Source: Phycisphaerales bacterium (GTDB taxonomy: Bacteria; Planctomycetota; Phycisphaerae; Phycisphaerales; UBA1924). From it: DNA of 64,000 nucleotides. A program made the translations under genes and the position numbers. The first letter of the stretch is position 1. Each line of letters opens with the position of its first letter. The DNA lies in the NCBI GenBank assembly GCA_027083355.1, contig JALWOY010000066.1, positions 1 to 64,000 of the forward strand, read 5' to 3'. Below are positions 25,966 through 33,214 of the stretch, one piece after another. A model generated the notes under the pieces. That model searched no databases. It was not told the DNA's origin and saw only the letters and a program-made list of their open reading frames with translations.

Positions 25966-26775
25966 TCACACGTTCCGCATGACCTTCACCGCCCGGTACA
26001 AACCCGCGATCTGCTCCCGGTCGTACACCCGCGGGGCGTAGCGGTTGTTGATCGGCTGAAGACGGATACGCTCGGCCGTCCCGTCGCGGTATTCGAAATA
26101 GACGCGTTTGAATGTCGTCTCGTCGTCGAGCGCGAGCCGGGCGAAGCAGTCGTCCCCGTCGGTGATGGGCCGCGCCGGGCTGAAGATCACGATGTCGCCC
26201 TCGCGGTAGTCCGGCTCCATCGAATCACCAACCACCCGCGCCGCGAACGCGTCCGGGTCGTGCAGATCCGGGCAGCGCACGTATTCGTCCGCCACGCGCG
26301 CGGGGTAGCCCATGTCCGTGAACCCCTGCGGGTAGCCGGCCGAAACCTTGTTGATCAGCGGCACCTCGAACGGCAGATCGACCGGGGTGGGCCCGGCCGG
26401 GTCGAGCCGTTCGATGAGCGCCCGGAGTTCGCCGCTGCGGAAGGCCAGATCGAGCCCGGTCCGCCCGCCCTCCCCGGAGGCGAGTTTCGTGACAAGCCGG
26501 CGCAGCTCGGCGGAACGGGAGAGGTCCCGGAGGACCGGATCGGGGACACGGTCCCAGGCGCCGGCGCGGACGAGCCGCCCGTCCTCGATGTGCAGCGCCG
26601 ATTCGATCCGGGCGAGCATGTCCTGGCTCGGGGCCTTGGTGCCGTGCTCGATCGCCCAGAGGTAGCTCTTGGCGCAGCCGCAACGGTCGGCGAGTTCGCG
26701 CAGCGAGAGCCCCGCCGCTTGTCGATGCTCGCGGATGATCCCGCCGAGCGCCGCCTGTTCAGGTGACATATCCAC
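25966..26775 (-). CDS. CI/LexA-like repressor: XRE helix-turn-helix plus S24 peptidase domain
   Basis: The protein has 269 residues. Residues 10-65 are an XRE helix-turn-helix (LSLRELADRCGCAKSYLWAI then EHGTKAPS). Residues 130-265 are an S24-type self-cleavage domain with Ser185 in VVGDSMEPDY and Lys223 in TFKRVYFE; a possible Ala-Gly cleavage site is at 146-147. This architecture is that of phage CI repressors and related stress-sensing repressors that are cut when RecA is activated. It is divergent from the HTH/ABC/terminase genes across a 264-base region with a palindrome at 26987, so it probably represses them and itself. The start is the GTG at 26775; an ATG six bases later is equally possible. 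Confidence 0.9.
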   Translation of the reverse strand: MDMSPEQAALGGIIREHRQAAGLSLRELADRCGCAKSYLWAIEHGTKAPSQDMLARIESALHIEDGRLVRAGAWDRVPDPVLRDLSRSAELRRLVTKLASGEGGRTGLDLAFRSGELRALIERLDPAGPTPVDLPFEVPLINKVSAGYPQGFTDMGYPARVADEYVRCPDLHDPDAFAARVVGDSMEPDYREGDIVIFSPARPITDGDDCFARLALDDETTFKRVYFEYRDGTAERIRLQPINNRYAPRVYDREQIAGLYRAVKVMRNV

Positions 26776-26986
26776 CCCCGTTTCCCACAGAATCGGCCCC
26801 CCGGCACCGTGCCGACGCGGATCGAACCGGTCCGTCGACCGGGCCTATCCCCCGCAGACCGGGGATTCCGCTTGCGACGGTTCCTCCCCCGTCTGGACGG
26901 GATTTGTGCCGGATGTCGCGTGATGTGCGCTGAATCGTGTCACTTCCGTACAAAAGCCTTGCGTGTCGTTCTCCGATGAGTAGAAC

Positions 26987-26997
26987 ATACGTCGTAT
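26987..26997. promoter_or_regulatory. Candidate operator palindrome in the divergent region
   Basis: ATACGTCGTAT is a perfect 5-1-5 palindrome, extended outward by GAAC on the left and GTTC on the right with one extra base. It lies between the divergent repressor and the HTH gene, about 50 bases before the latter's ATG. Such a site is what a dimeric CI-like repressor would bind; this is inference. Confidence 0.45.
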
Positions 26998-27039
26998 CGT
27001 TCACTGAATAGTGTCCACACAAATAAGGAGATTCAAGAC

Positions 27040-27750
27040 ATGAACACACAAATCTGTGACTCGAAGGGCAAAGCCCCCACTTCGGGGCGTCTCCCCGTGG
27101 ACGGTGCGGAGGTTGGGGGTCGGCAAAAGGCACGGCGGCTCGATCAAACTTCAAACGCAACACAGTATAATACCGATCAAAACGAACACAAGCCGATTCC
27201 CCAGCCTGTCGTGGTCAGGCCCGACCGCGTACCCGCCCGTACCAGACCGCGAAGGCGATCAGCCGCGTTCTCGGCGGACTCTCCCGATCTCCGTCGACGT
27301 GCCCGCCGGGAGTACGCCGAGATGCTCGTCGATCACGCCGCGTGGCTGACGCCCGAAGACCGTGAACTGGTGACGTCGGTATTCGGGGAGGGGCTGAGCG
27401 TCGCGGCGTATGCGCGTCGTCGGCGTGAGAAGGAGTCACCCATTCCCGTCCGCACCGCCCGCAGGCGGCTCCGGAAGATCGTCGCCCGGCTGCTCTCGCC
27501 GCGGTTCGTGTTCGTCATCGAGAACCGCAAGGCATGGCCCGCGACGCGCCGGCGGGCGGCGATGGCATGCGTCGTACAGGGACTCTCGCTCCGGGAGGCC
27601 GCCGCGAAGATCGGGGTGAGCCTCCACGCGGTCCGGCGGCACATGGACGCCGTCGAGGCACTCTACCTCGCCTCGGTCGGGCAGGCCGGCAAGACCGCCA
27701 AACAAACGGGCGATCGAGACGGTGAACGGGCCGCGGGGGACTGGCGATGA
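27040..27750 (+). CDS. Helix-turn-helix DNA-binding protein heading the terminase island
   Basis: The protein has 236 residues. The first 70 are Arg/Pro-rich and likely disordered. Residues about 85-150 and 165-215 each resemble sigma-70 region 4 or small-terminase-like helix-turn-helix units (LTPEDRELVTSVFGEGLSVA; GLSLREAAAKIGVSLHAVRR). The start has AAGGAG nine bases upstream. The stop overlaps the ABC-acetyltransferase start in ATGA. It could act as a transcription activator, or as a DNA-recognising small terminase subunit for the large subunit encoded downstream; neither is proven. Confidence 0.72.
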   Translation: MNTQICDSKGKAPTSGRLPVDGAEVGGRQKARRLDQTSNATQYNTDQNEHKPIPQPVVVRPDRVPARTRPRRRSAAFSADSPDLRRRARREYAEMLVDHAAWLTPEDRELVTSVFGEGLSVAAYARRRREKESPIPVRTARRRLRKIVARLLSPRFVFVIENRKAWPATRRRAAMACVVQGLSLREAAAKIGVSLHAVRRHMDAVEALYLASVGQAGKTAKQTGDRDGERAAGDWR

Positions 27751-29075
27751 ACTCGCGGGTGTTGCGGGCGGTGGCGCCGTTCGGCGTCGCGCCGGACGAT
27801 CTGATGCTCGCGGCGGATGATGACGCCGAAGCTGACGCGTGCCGGCTCCTCGACGCGCTCGGCGAAGCGCACAGCCCGGGGCGGGTGGCACTGATCACGG
27901 GACCGAGCGGGTCGGGCAAGTCGCGGCTGCTGTCGGCGGTGCGGGAACGTCTCGGGGCGTCCGGTGCGAATTTCGCCGACACGGCGCGATGCCGTCCCGA
28001 TCCGGGGCGTGCGTTGGCGGGGCATCGAGCATCCGTGCCCGTCGAGGCGTGGTTGGGGCTGCTCTCGATGGCGGGGCTGGCCGACGCCCGGCTGCTGCCC
28101 GTCCCCGCGGGGAGGCTGTCGGAGGGCGAGCGTGCCCGCCTCCGGCTCGCCCTCGCGATGTCCAGCGTGCGTGCGGGCGGGTTCCTGCTGATCGATGAGT
28201 GCTGCTCGACGCTCGACCGGTGCACGGCCGCCGGCGTCGCCGCGACGATCCGCCGGTGGGCGACGCGATCGGGGGTGTGTGTCATCGCGGCCGGGGCACA
28301 CGAAGACCTCCCCCGCCTGCTCGGGCCGGATCTGGTCGTGCGGTGCGAGCCGGGCGTGCCGAGGCGGTTCGAGCGGGGGCCGGGGGTGGCCCGCGCCGGA
28401 CGGATCCGGGTCGAGGGTGGGACGGCGGCGGACTATGCGGCGTTGGCCCGGTATCACTACCGACCCGGCCGGCCCGCATCGCCGAGCCGGATTCTGCGGG
28501 CCGTGGCGCCCGGGGGTCGGCTCGCCGGTGTGCTGGTGGTGTGTCACCCAACGCTGAACGGCTCGTGGCGCGGGCTGATCTGGCCCGGCCGGTACACCGG
28601 GGCCTGCAAACGGGCGATCGCCCGCCGGCTCAACCGCGAACTGCGGCGGATCAGCCGGGTGATCGTCGACCCTCGCGACCGGGGGCGAGGCATCGCTCGC
28701 CGGCTCGTGCGCGCGTATCTGGATGACCCCCTCACCCCCGCGACCGAGGCGGTCGCCGCGATGGGCCGGCTCTCGCCGTTCGGGGCGTCGGCGGGGATGA
28801 CGGCATATCCCGTGCCGCCCCGGCCCGCGGACGACCGGCTGGCGGACATGCTCGACGCGGCGGGGGTCGAGCCGTGGGAGATGCTCGACCCGGCGCGGGT
28901 CGAACAGATGCGCGGCGACGGGCTGATCCGGCGGGAACTGGGGGTGTGGGCGAGAACGGTGTTTGCATCGATCCCCAAGCCGCGGCGGGCGTGGGCGGAC
29001 GTGTTCGACCTCGCCCCGCTGGCGGCGGCAAGGCTGTGCGCACCACCCGTGGCCTATGGGTGTGTGGCGGAGTGA
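27747..29075 (+). CDS. ABC-type ATPase fused to a predicted GNAT acetyltransferase
   Basis: The protein has 442 residues. The ATPase half (about 1-215) has Walker A GPSGSGKS, an ABC signature-like LSEGERARLRLALA, Walker B GGFLLIDECCSTLD and an H-loop-like AAGAHEDL. The second half (about 225-400) resembles GNAT acyltransferases: ADYAALARYHYRPG, strands around GVLVVCHP, and the CoA-binding-like VDPRDRGRGIARRLV. This layout matches the family described as an ABC-type ATPase fused to a predicted acetyltransferase domain (COG2401), best known from archaea. No membrane part exists, so it is not a transporter. In a phage-like island beside a terminase it might modify DNA, as the GNAT-fold Mom protein of phage Mu does, or modify proteins. 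The target is unknown. Confidence 0.82.
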   Translation: MNSRVLRAVAPFGVAPDDLMLAADDDAEADACRLLDALGEAHSPGRVALITGPSGSGKSRLLSAVRERLGASGANFADTARCRPDPGRALAGHRASVPVEAWLGLLSMAGLADARLLPVPAGRLSEGERARLRLALAMSSVRAGGFLLIDECCSTLDRCTAAGVAATIRRWATRSGVCVIAAGAHEDLPRLLGPDLVVRCEPGVPRRFERGPGVARAGRIRVEGGTAADYAALARYHYRPGRPASPSRILRAVAPGGRLAGVLVVCHPTLNGSWRGLIWPGRYTGACKRAIARRLNRELRRISRVIVDPRDRGRGIARRLVRAYLDDPLTPATEAVAAMGRLSPFGASAGMTAYPVPPRPADDRLADMLDAAGVEPWEMLDPARVEQMRGDGLIRRELGVWARTVFASIPKPRRAWADVFDLAPLAAARLCAPPVAYGCVAE

Positions 29076-29082
29076 TGAAGAG

Positions 29083-29157
29083 CAGCAAAGCAACAAATCG
29101 GGAAAGCAGCAAAGCGGATGGGTGCCGGTGGTGTTCGTCTGATGTGTTGCTTTGCTG
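29083..29157. repeat. 13-bp perfect inverted repeat between island genes
   Basis: CAGCAAAGCAACA at 29083-29095 is matched by its exact complement TGTTGCTTTGCTG at 29145-29157, separated by 49 bases that repeat the left arm imperfectly (CAGCAAAGC near 29107). It lies in the 127-base gap after the ABC-acetyltransferase gene and could form an RNA hairpin or be a protein-binding or recombination site. Confidence 0.6.
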
Positions 29158-29202
29158 ATTTTCCGCTCTGCTGTTTTCAATCCCCCCCGCGGGAGTCGAG
29201 AG

Positions 29203-29418
29203 ATGACGAAAAAACAACCGCGTGTGCCGCGACCGGCGCCGCCGCCCGAGCCGGGGGAGTTGCCCCGGACGCTGACGTTCGCGCTGACGGCCGACGAACG
29301 GGCGGCGGTGCTGCGTGTGCTGCGGCGGTACGACTCGGACCGTGCCCTGGCGCTGCGGATGGCGCTGGGGATCGCGGAACAACAGACCGGCAAATCGGCA
29401 AAGCCGCGAACCGGTTGA
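29203..29418 (+). CDS. Small protein before terminase
   Basis: The protein has 71 residues. After a Pro/Arg-rich lead of about 25 residues comes a helical stretch LTADERAAVLRVLRRYDSDR then ALALRMALGIAEQ, reminiscent of small helical regulators or a minimal ribbon/helix DNA-binding unit. No family is assigned. It lies 25 to 64 bases before the terminase, depending on the terminase start, so they are probably in one operon. Confidence 0.6.
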   Translation: MTKKQPRVPRPAPPPEPGELPRTLTFALTADERAAVLRVLRRYDSDRALALRMALGIAEQQTGKSAKPRTG

Positions 29419-29442
29419 GAACGGGATGCGCATGTTAACTTT

Positions 29443-30996
29443 TTGTTGCCGGTTTCACGTCCCCCCAACGGGGCAAGACCTTTGAACGAATCGAGAGATG
29501 TTGACAGCGGGATCGGTCCGAGGCCGACGACTCCCGGGGCGCTGCACGCCTGGCTGTCGGAGTATCTGGATCTGCGTGTGCCGACGCGTCCACTGCTCGA
29601 CGGGCACGACGCGCCGTTCGATTATCTGTGCCATGCGTTCTTTGATACATCCCGGCCGGTCGGGGGCGAGGGCGGCGCGGGGCTTTCAACGCCGAGCGAC
29701 GCGGTGGTCTGGGCGAACCGGGGCGGGGGCAAGACGTTTCTGGGTGCGGTGGCCACGCTGCTGGATCTGGTGTTCAAGCCCACGATCGAGGTGCGGATTC
29801 TCGCCGGATCGCTCGACCAGGCGAGGCGGATGCACGCCCACCTGCGCACGCTCTTCGAGGGCTCGGAACTCTTCCGCGAGGTCGAGGGGCGGATCACCGA
29901 GAAGCGGCTGCGCCTCCGCAACGGGTCGAACGTCGAGCTGCTCGCCCAGAGCCAGACGTCGGTCCGCGGGACGCGCGTGCAGAAACTGCGTTGTGACGAG
30001 GTCGAGCTGTTCGACCCGGACGTGTGGGAGGCCGCCCAGCTCACGACGATGAGCAAGCAATGCGGCGACGTGTGGGTGCCCGGGACGATCGAGTGTCTCA
30101 GCACGATGCACATGCCCTACGGGCTGATGTACCGCCTGGTGCGGGAAGCGGGCGAGGGCGCCCGCCGGCTGTTCAAGTGGGGCGTGGTGGACGTGCTGGG
30201 CCCGTGCGGCCCGGCGCATGAATGCGAGACGTGCACGCTCAAAGACGACTGCGGCGGGCGGGCCAAGCGGCGTGACGCCGAAGGCGAGACACCCGGGCAC
30301 CTGCCGGTGCTCGACGCGGTCCGCCTCAAGTCCCGCGTGGGCGAGGGGACATGGCAGGCCGAGATGCTGTGCACCAGACCCCGGCGTGACGATTGCGTGC
30401 TGCCGGAGTTCGACCGCGATCGGCACGTGATCGACGCGGGGCCGGCGGCGGGGGATCAACGCTGGATCGGCGGGATGGATTTCGGCATCCGTGCGCCCAC
30501 GGTCATCCTGTGGGCGTCGGTCGACGGGGCGGGCGTGGTGCGTGTGTTCGGCGAGCGCGTGGTCGCTGGCGAGATCGTGACCCGGCACGCCGAGGCGATC
30601 GTGTCGGGCGGCTCGGGCCCGTTGTCGCCGCTGCCGGTGCCGGAGTGGATCGGCGTCGACCCGGCTGGGCGTCAGCGGAGCGAGCAGACCGGGGTGAGCG
30701 CGGTGGAGGTTCTGCGGAAGGCGGGGCTCGTCGTGCGGGATCGGCGGATGGGGCTGAACGCGGGGCTGTCGCTGATCCGCGCGCGTCTTCGGCCGGCGAG
30801 CGGTCCGCCGACGCTGCTGGTGCATTCGTCGTGCGAGCGTCTGATCGAATCGCTCCAGCGGTACCGTTACCCGCCGGACCAGCCGGAGAGCCTGACGCCG
30901 CTGAAGGACGGGTCGGACCACGCGGTCGACGCGCTGCGGTACATGATCCAGAACCTCGACGCGGGGTACACGACGAGACACGGCCGGTATGTGTAA
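29443..30996 (+). CDS. Phage-type terminase large subunit
   Basis: The protein has up to 517 residues. The ATPase motor has Walker A WANRGGGKTFLG (near residue 92) and Walker B KLRCDEVELFD (near 185). The nuclease domain shows acidic residues in GGMDFGIRAPTVI, WIGVDPAG and DGSDHAVDALRYM, the last being the characteristic end of TerL nucleases. A cysteine cluster CGPAHECETCTLKDDCGG in the middle may bind zinc. TerL packages phage DNA into capsids. No ATG exists near the N terminus; the start is a TTG at 29443 or 29482. No portal, capsid or tail gene follows, since the next gene is on the opposite strand and unrelated. Confidence 0.88.
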   Translation: MLPVSRPPNGARPLNESRDVDSGIGPRPTTPGALHAWLSEYLDLRVPTRPLLDGHDAPFDYLCHAFFDTSRPVGGEGGAGLSTPSDAVVWANRGGGKTFLGAVATLLDLVFKPTIEVRILAGSLDQARRMHAHLRTLFEGSELFREVEGRITEKRLRLRNGSNVELLAQSQTSVRGTRVQKLRCDEVELFDPDVWEAAQLTTMSKQCGDVWVPGTIECLSTMHMPYGLMYRLVREAGEGARRLFKWGVVDVLGPCGPAHECETCTLKDDCGGRAKRRDAEGETPGHLPVLDAVRLKSRVGEGTWQAEMLCTRPRRDDCVLPEFDRDRHVIDAGPAAGDQRWIGGMDFGIRAPTVILWASVDGAGVVRVFGERVVAGEIVTRHAEAIVSGGSGPLSPLPVPEWIGVDPAGRQRSEQTGVSAVEVLRKAGLVVRDRRMGLNAGLSLIRARLRPASGPPTLLVHSSCERLIESLQRYRYPPDQPESLTPLKDGSDHAVDALRYMIQNLDAGYTTRHGRYV

Positions 30997-31010
30997 ACCG
31001 GGCGGGGTGT

Positions 31011-31847
31011 TCAGCTCCGGCGGAGCATGAGCCAGCCGATGAGGGCCCCGAAGATCATGACGCCCGCGCCGACCCCGACGCCGCCGTAGACGAGGTTCAT
31101 GTTCATCTTCTCGATGAGGGTCTGGTTGTTGTCGAGCATCAGGATGAGGACGATCCCGGTGAGGACGAGCGTGACGACCATGCCGATGGCGATGCCGGCG
31201 ACGAACCCGGAACCGGGGCCGTCATAGATCTCGGCGAGGACGGGCCCGGCGGCGGCCGCCGCGGTCGCGGCGCCGATGGCCTCGGGCTCGTTGCCGGTGC
31301 TCTCGAAGAGGTCCCCGCCGGTGTCGGCGATGTCGGAGGCGCCCAGGGCGCTCTCGGATGGGGGGGCGACGGACCCGGAGCCGGTCGAGGTGTAGACGTC
31401 TTCGAGCAGGTCGGCGCCGAGGGAGGTGTCGTCGCTTTCAAGGGCGAGATTCGCAAGGCCCGAGCCGGAGGCGCCGGCCTCGCCGAAATCGGCGATGTTG
31501 CCGAGGCTGGGCGAGACCTGCGTGGCGGCGGAGGGGTCGACGTCTTCTTCTTCCTCGGGGTCGAAGATGCTGACGCCCGTCTGCTCGGGGTCGGTGCCGA
31601 GGATGGGCCCGCTGTCGGATTCGGAGAGGCTGATCGGCTCGATCTCGCCGGAGTCGGCGAGGGGGATCATGCCGTCGTCTTCTTCCTCGTCGCCGGCGAG
31701 GAGGTCGACCTGCTCGACCTTGAGCATGATCTTGTCCTGATCGCGGAACTGCTGGAGCTGCCCGCTCTCGATGAGGGACTTGACTTCCTCGACGTCCATC
31801 CCGAGTCTGGCGGCCGCCTCTTCCAGCGTGTAGAACATCTTGGCCAT
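31011..31847 (-). CDS. Membrane protein with N-terminal excisionase/MerR-like helix-turn-helix
   Basis: The protein has 278 residues. Residues 1-50 (FYTLEEAAARLGMDVEEVKS then LIESGQLQQFRDQDKIMLK) are a helix-turn-helix of the excisionase/MerR type. Residues about 52-200 are acidic, Ser/Gly-rich and probably disordered. Two membrane helices close the protein (FVAGIAIGMVVTLVLTGIVL and VGAGVMIFGALIGWLMLR). A GGAGAG site precedes the ATG. Planctomycetes have many proteins of this layout; the HTH may bind a partner protein rather than DNA. It converges on the terminase with only 14 bases between them. Confidence 0.8.
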   Translation of the reverse strand: MAKMFYTLEEAAARLGMDVEEVKSLIESGQLQQFRDQDKIMLKVEQVDLLAGDEEEDDGMIPLADSGEIEPISLSESDSGPILGTDPEQTGVSIFDPEEEEDVDPSAATQVSPSLGNIADFGEAGASGSGLANLALESDDTSLGADLLEDVYTSTGSGSVAPPSESALGASDIADTGGDLFESTGNEPEAIGAATAAAAAGPVLAEIYDGPGSGFVAGIAIGMVVTLVLTGIVLILMLDNNQTLIEKMNMNLVYGGVGVGAGVMIFGALIGWLMLRRS

Positions 31848-32010
31848 CGCGGCTCTCCGATTGCTGCCCGTTGCCGGGGGTGGTCGATACGCTCGATCGC
31901 CCGGCGGTGCGCGTCCGGCCCGGGCCTGCGGGCCGACAGTGTAGCGGCCCGTGCGGGGCCGGGTCGTGCCATCTTATGCGTACGGGCGGTGGGCGGTGGT
32001 GGTTTCGTAT

Positions 32011-33210
32011 TTAGCCAAGGACATCGGCCCGGTCGTTCCAGAGCCGTTCGAGCCGCTCCCCGAGACCACCGGTGCCCGGAAGGTCTTGCCCGCAGCCCAC
32101 GAGCAGTTCGACCATGCCCTCGAAATCGCGGATCGCGACGTGTTCGCGGCCGACGCGGGGCGGGGTGGTGTTCGTCCCGGCCTGCACGGCGGCGAGGTCG
32201 GCCATGTTGTGGTAGTTGCCCAGGGGCAGGCAGACGCACGTCGCCTCGTAGCCGAAATGGCAATAGACGCTCGCCTCGCAGGCCCCGCCGGCCATGAGCT
32301 TGCGCTGCCAGCGCCATTTCGGGGCCTCGGCGAGTTTCTGGCTCGCCGTGACGTGGGCCGGCCCGCCGGCGATCCGCTCGGCCACCTTCGCGACGGCCCC
32401 GGTGAGGGCGGGGCTGAAGATGCTGACGCGGTCGCCCACGCGGACGATGGGCCCGCCGCCGATGGGCGAGTCGTCGAACGCCCGGCTGTTTTCCAGCGCG
32501 ATGACGCGGGCGTCCCTGGGCATGAACCCGTCGCGGGCCGCCCCGATCGCGCCGATGAACCCGATCTCCTCGGCCCTCGTCAGCAGCACGCGGCAATCGT
32601 GGACCGGCTCGCCCCCGGCTCGCTGCTCGCGGAGACGGTCGAGGGCTTCGAGGGCGGCGGCGAGCGCGGCGAGGTCGTCGCAGGCGTTGGTGTAGATGAT
32701 CTCGCCCCGGCCCCCGGCGGGCAGGTCTTCCTCGACGATCTCGGCCTCGGGCAGATCCCAGGTCGCGATATCACCCACGGCGACGGTGTCGCTTTGTTCG
32801 TCCAGCTCGCAGAGCCAGGACTTGTCGGGGTCGGACAGATCGCCCCGGCCCGTGATGACGCCGGAGATGCGGGTGTCGTCGGCGGTGTGGAGGACGACGC
32901 GGGCGTCGTTGAAGTAGTCGTCCATGACGCCGCCGCGGAAGGCGAGTTCGAGCGTGGCCGGCCCGATGACGCGGTGGACGACGAACGCGGGGTGGTCCAT
33001 GTGGGCGGTGAAATAGACGGGCGGGCCATCGCGGAAGGGTGTGCCGGGGGCGAGGGCGATCTCGATGTTGCCGTGGGGATCGTCGCGGCGGGTCAGGCCC
33101 GGGCGGTCTTCGAGCCAACGGCCGACCTTGGCGATGACGCGGTGCTCGCGGCCCGCGGCGGTGGGGGTGGTGGTGAGGTCGAGGAGGAGATGCCGGGGGT
33201 CGTGGGGCAT
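32011..33210 (-). CDS. M42-family metallopeptidase (glutamyl aminopeptidase-like)
   Basis: The protein has 399 residues. The dinuclear zinc ligands typical of M42/M28-like co-catalytic peptidases are visible: His70 and Asp72 in TAHMDHPAF, Asp178/Asp179 in TNACDDLAA and the catalytic pair Glu214/Glu215 in TRAEEIGFIG. A late His/Asn stretch LPLGNYHNM fits the last ligand. It likely trims peptides in the cytoplasm. The frame continues upstream into the helicase gene; the ATG at 33210, only four bases after the helicase stop, is the sensible start, so the helicase and peptidase may be one transcript. Confidence 0.85.
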   Translation of the reverse strand: MPHDPRHLLLDLTTTPTAAGREHRVIAKVGRWLEDRPGLTRRDDPHGNIEIALAPGTPFRDGPPVYFTAHMDHPAFVVHRVIGPATLELAFRGGVMDDYFNDARVVLHTADDTRISGVITGRGDLSDPDKSWLCELDEQSDTVAVGDIATWDLPEAEIVEEDLPAGGRGEIIYTNACDDLAALAAALEALDRLREQRAGGEPVHDCRVLLTRAEEIGFIGAIGAARDGFMPRDARVIALENSRAFDDSPIGGGPIVRVGDRVSIFSPALTGAVAKVAERIAGGPAHVTASQKLAEAPKWRWQRKLMAGGACEASVYCHFGYEATCVCLPLGNYHNMADLAAVQAGTNTTPPRVGREHVAIRDFEGMVELLVGCGQDLPGTGGLGERLERLWNDRADVLG

Positions 33211-33214
33211 AGGC

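Noticed and set aside
29443-30996. Complete prophage around the terminase
   Set aside because: The flanking genes are chromosomal-type and no capsid, portal, tail, lysis or integrase gene is in the window.
30393-32297. 634-residue frame crossing the terminase end and the membrane protein gene
   Set aside because: It overlaps two well-supported genes out of frame and shows only GC-driven residues, no domain.
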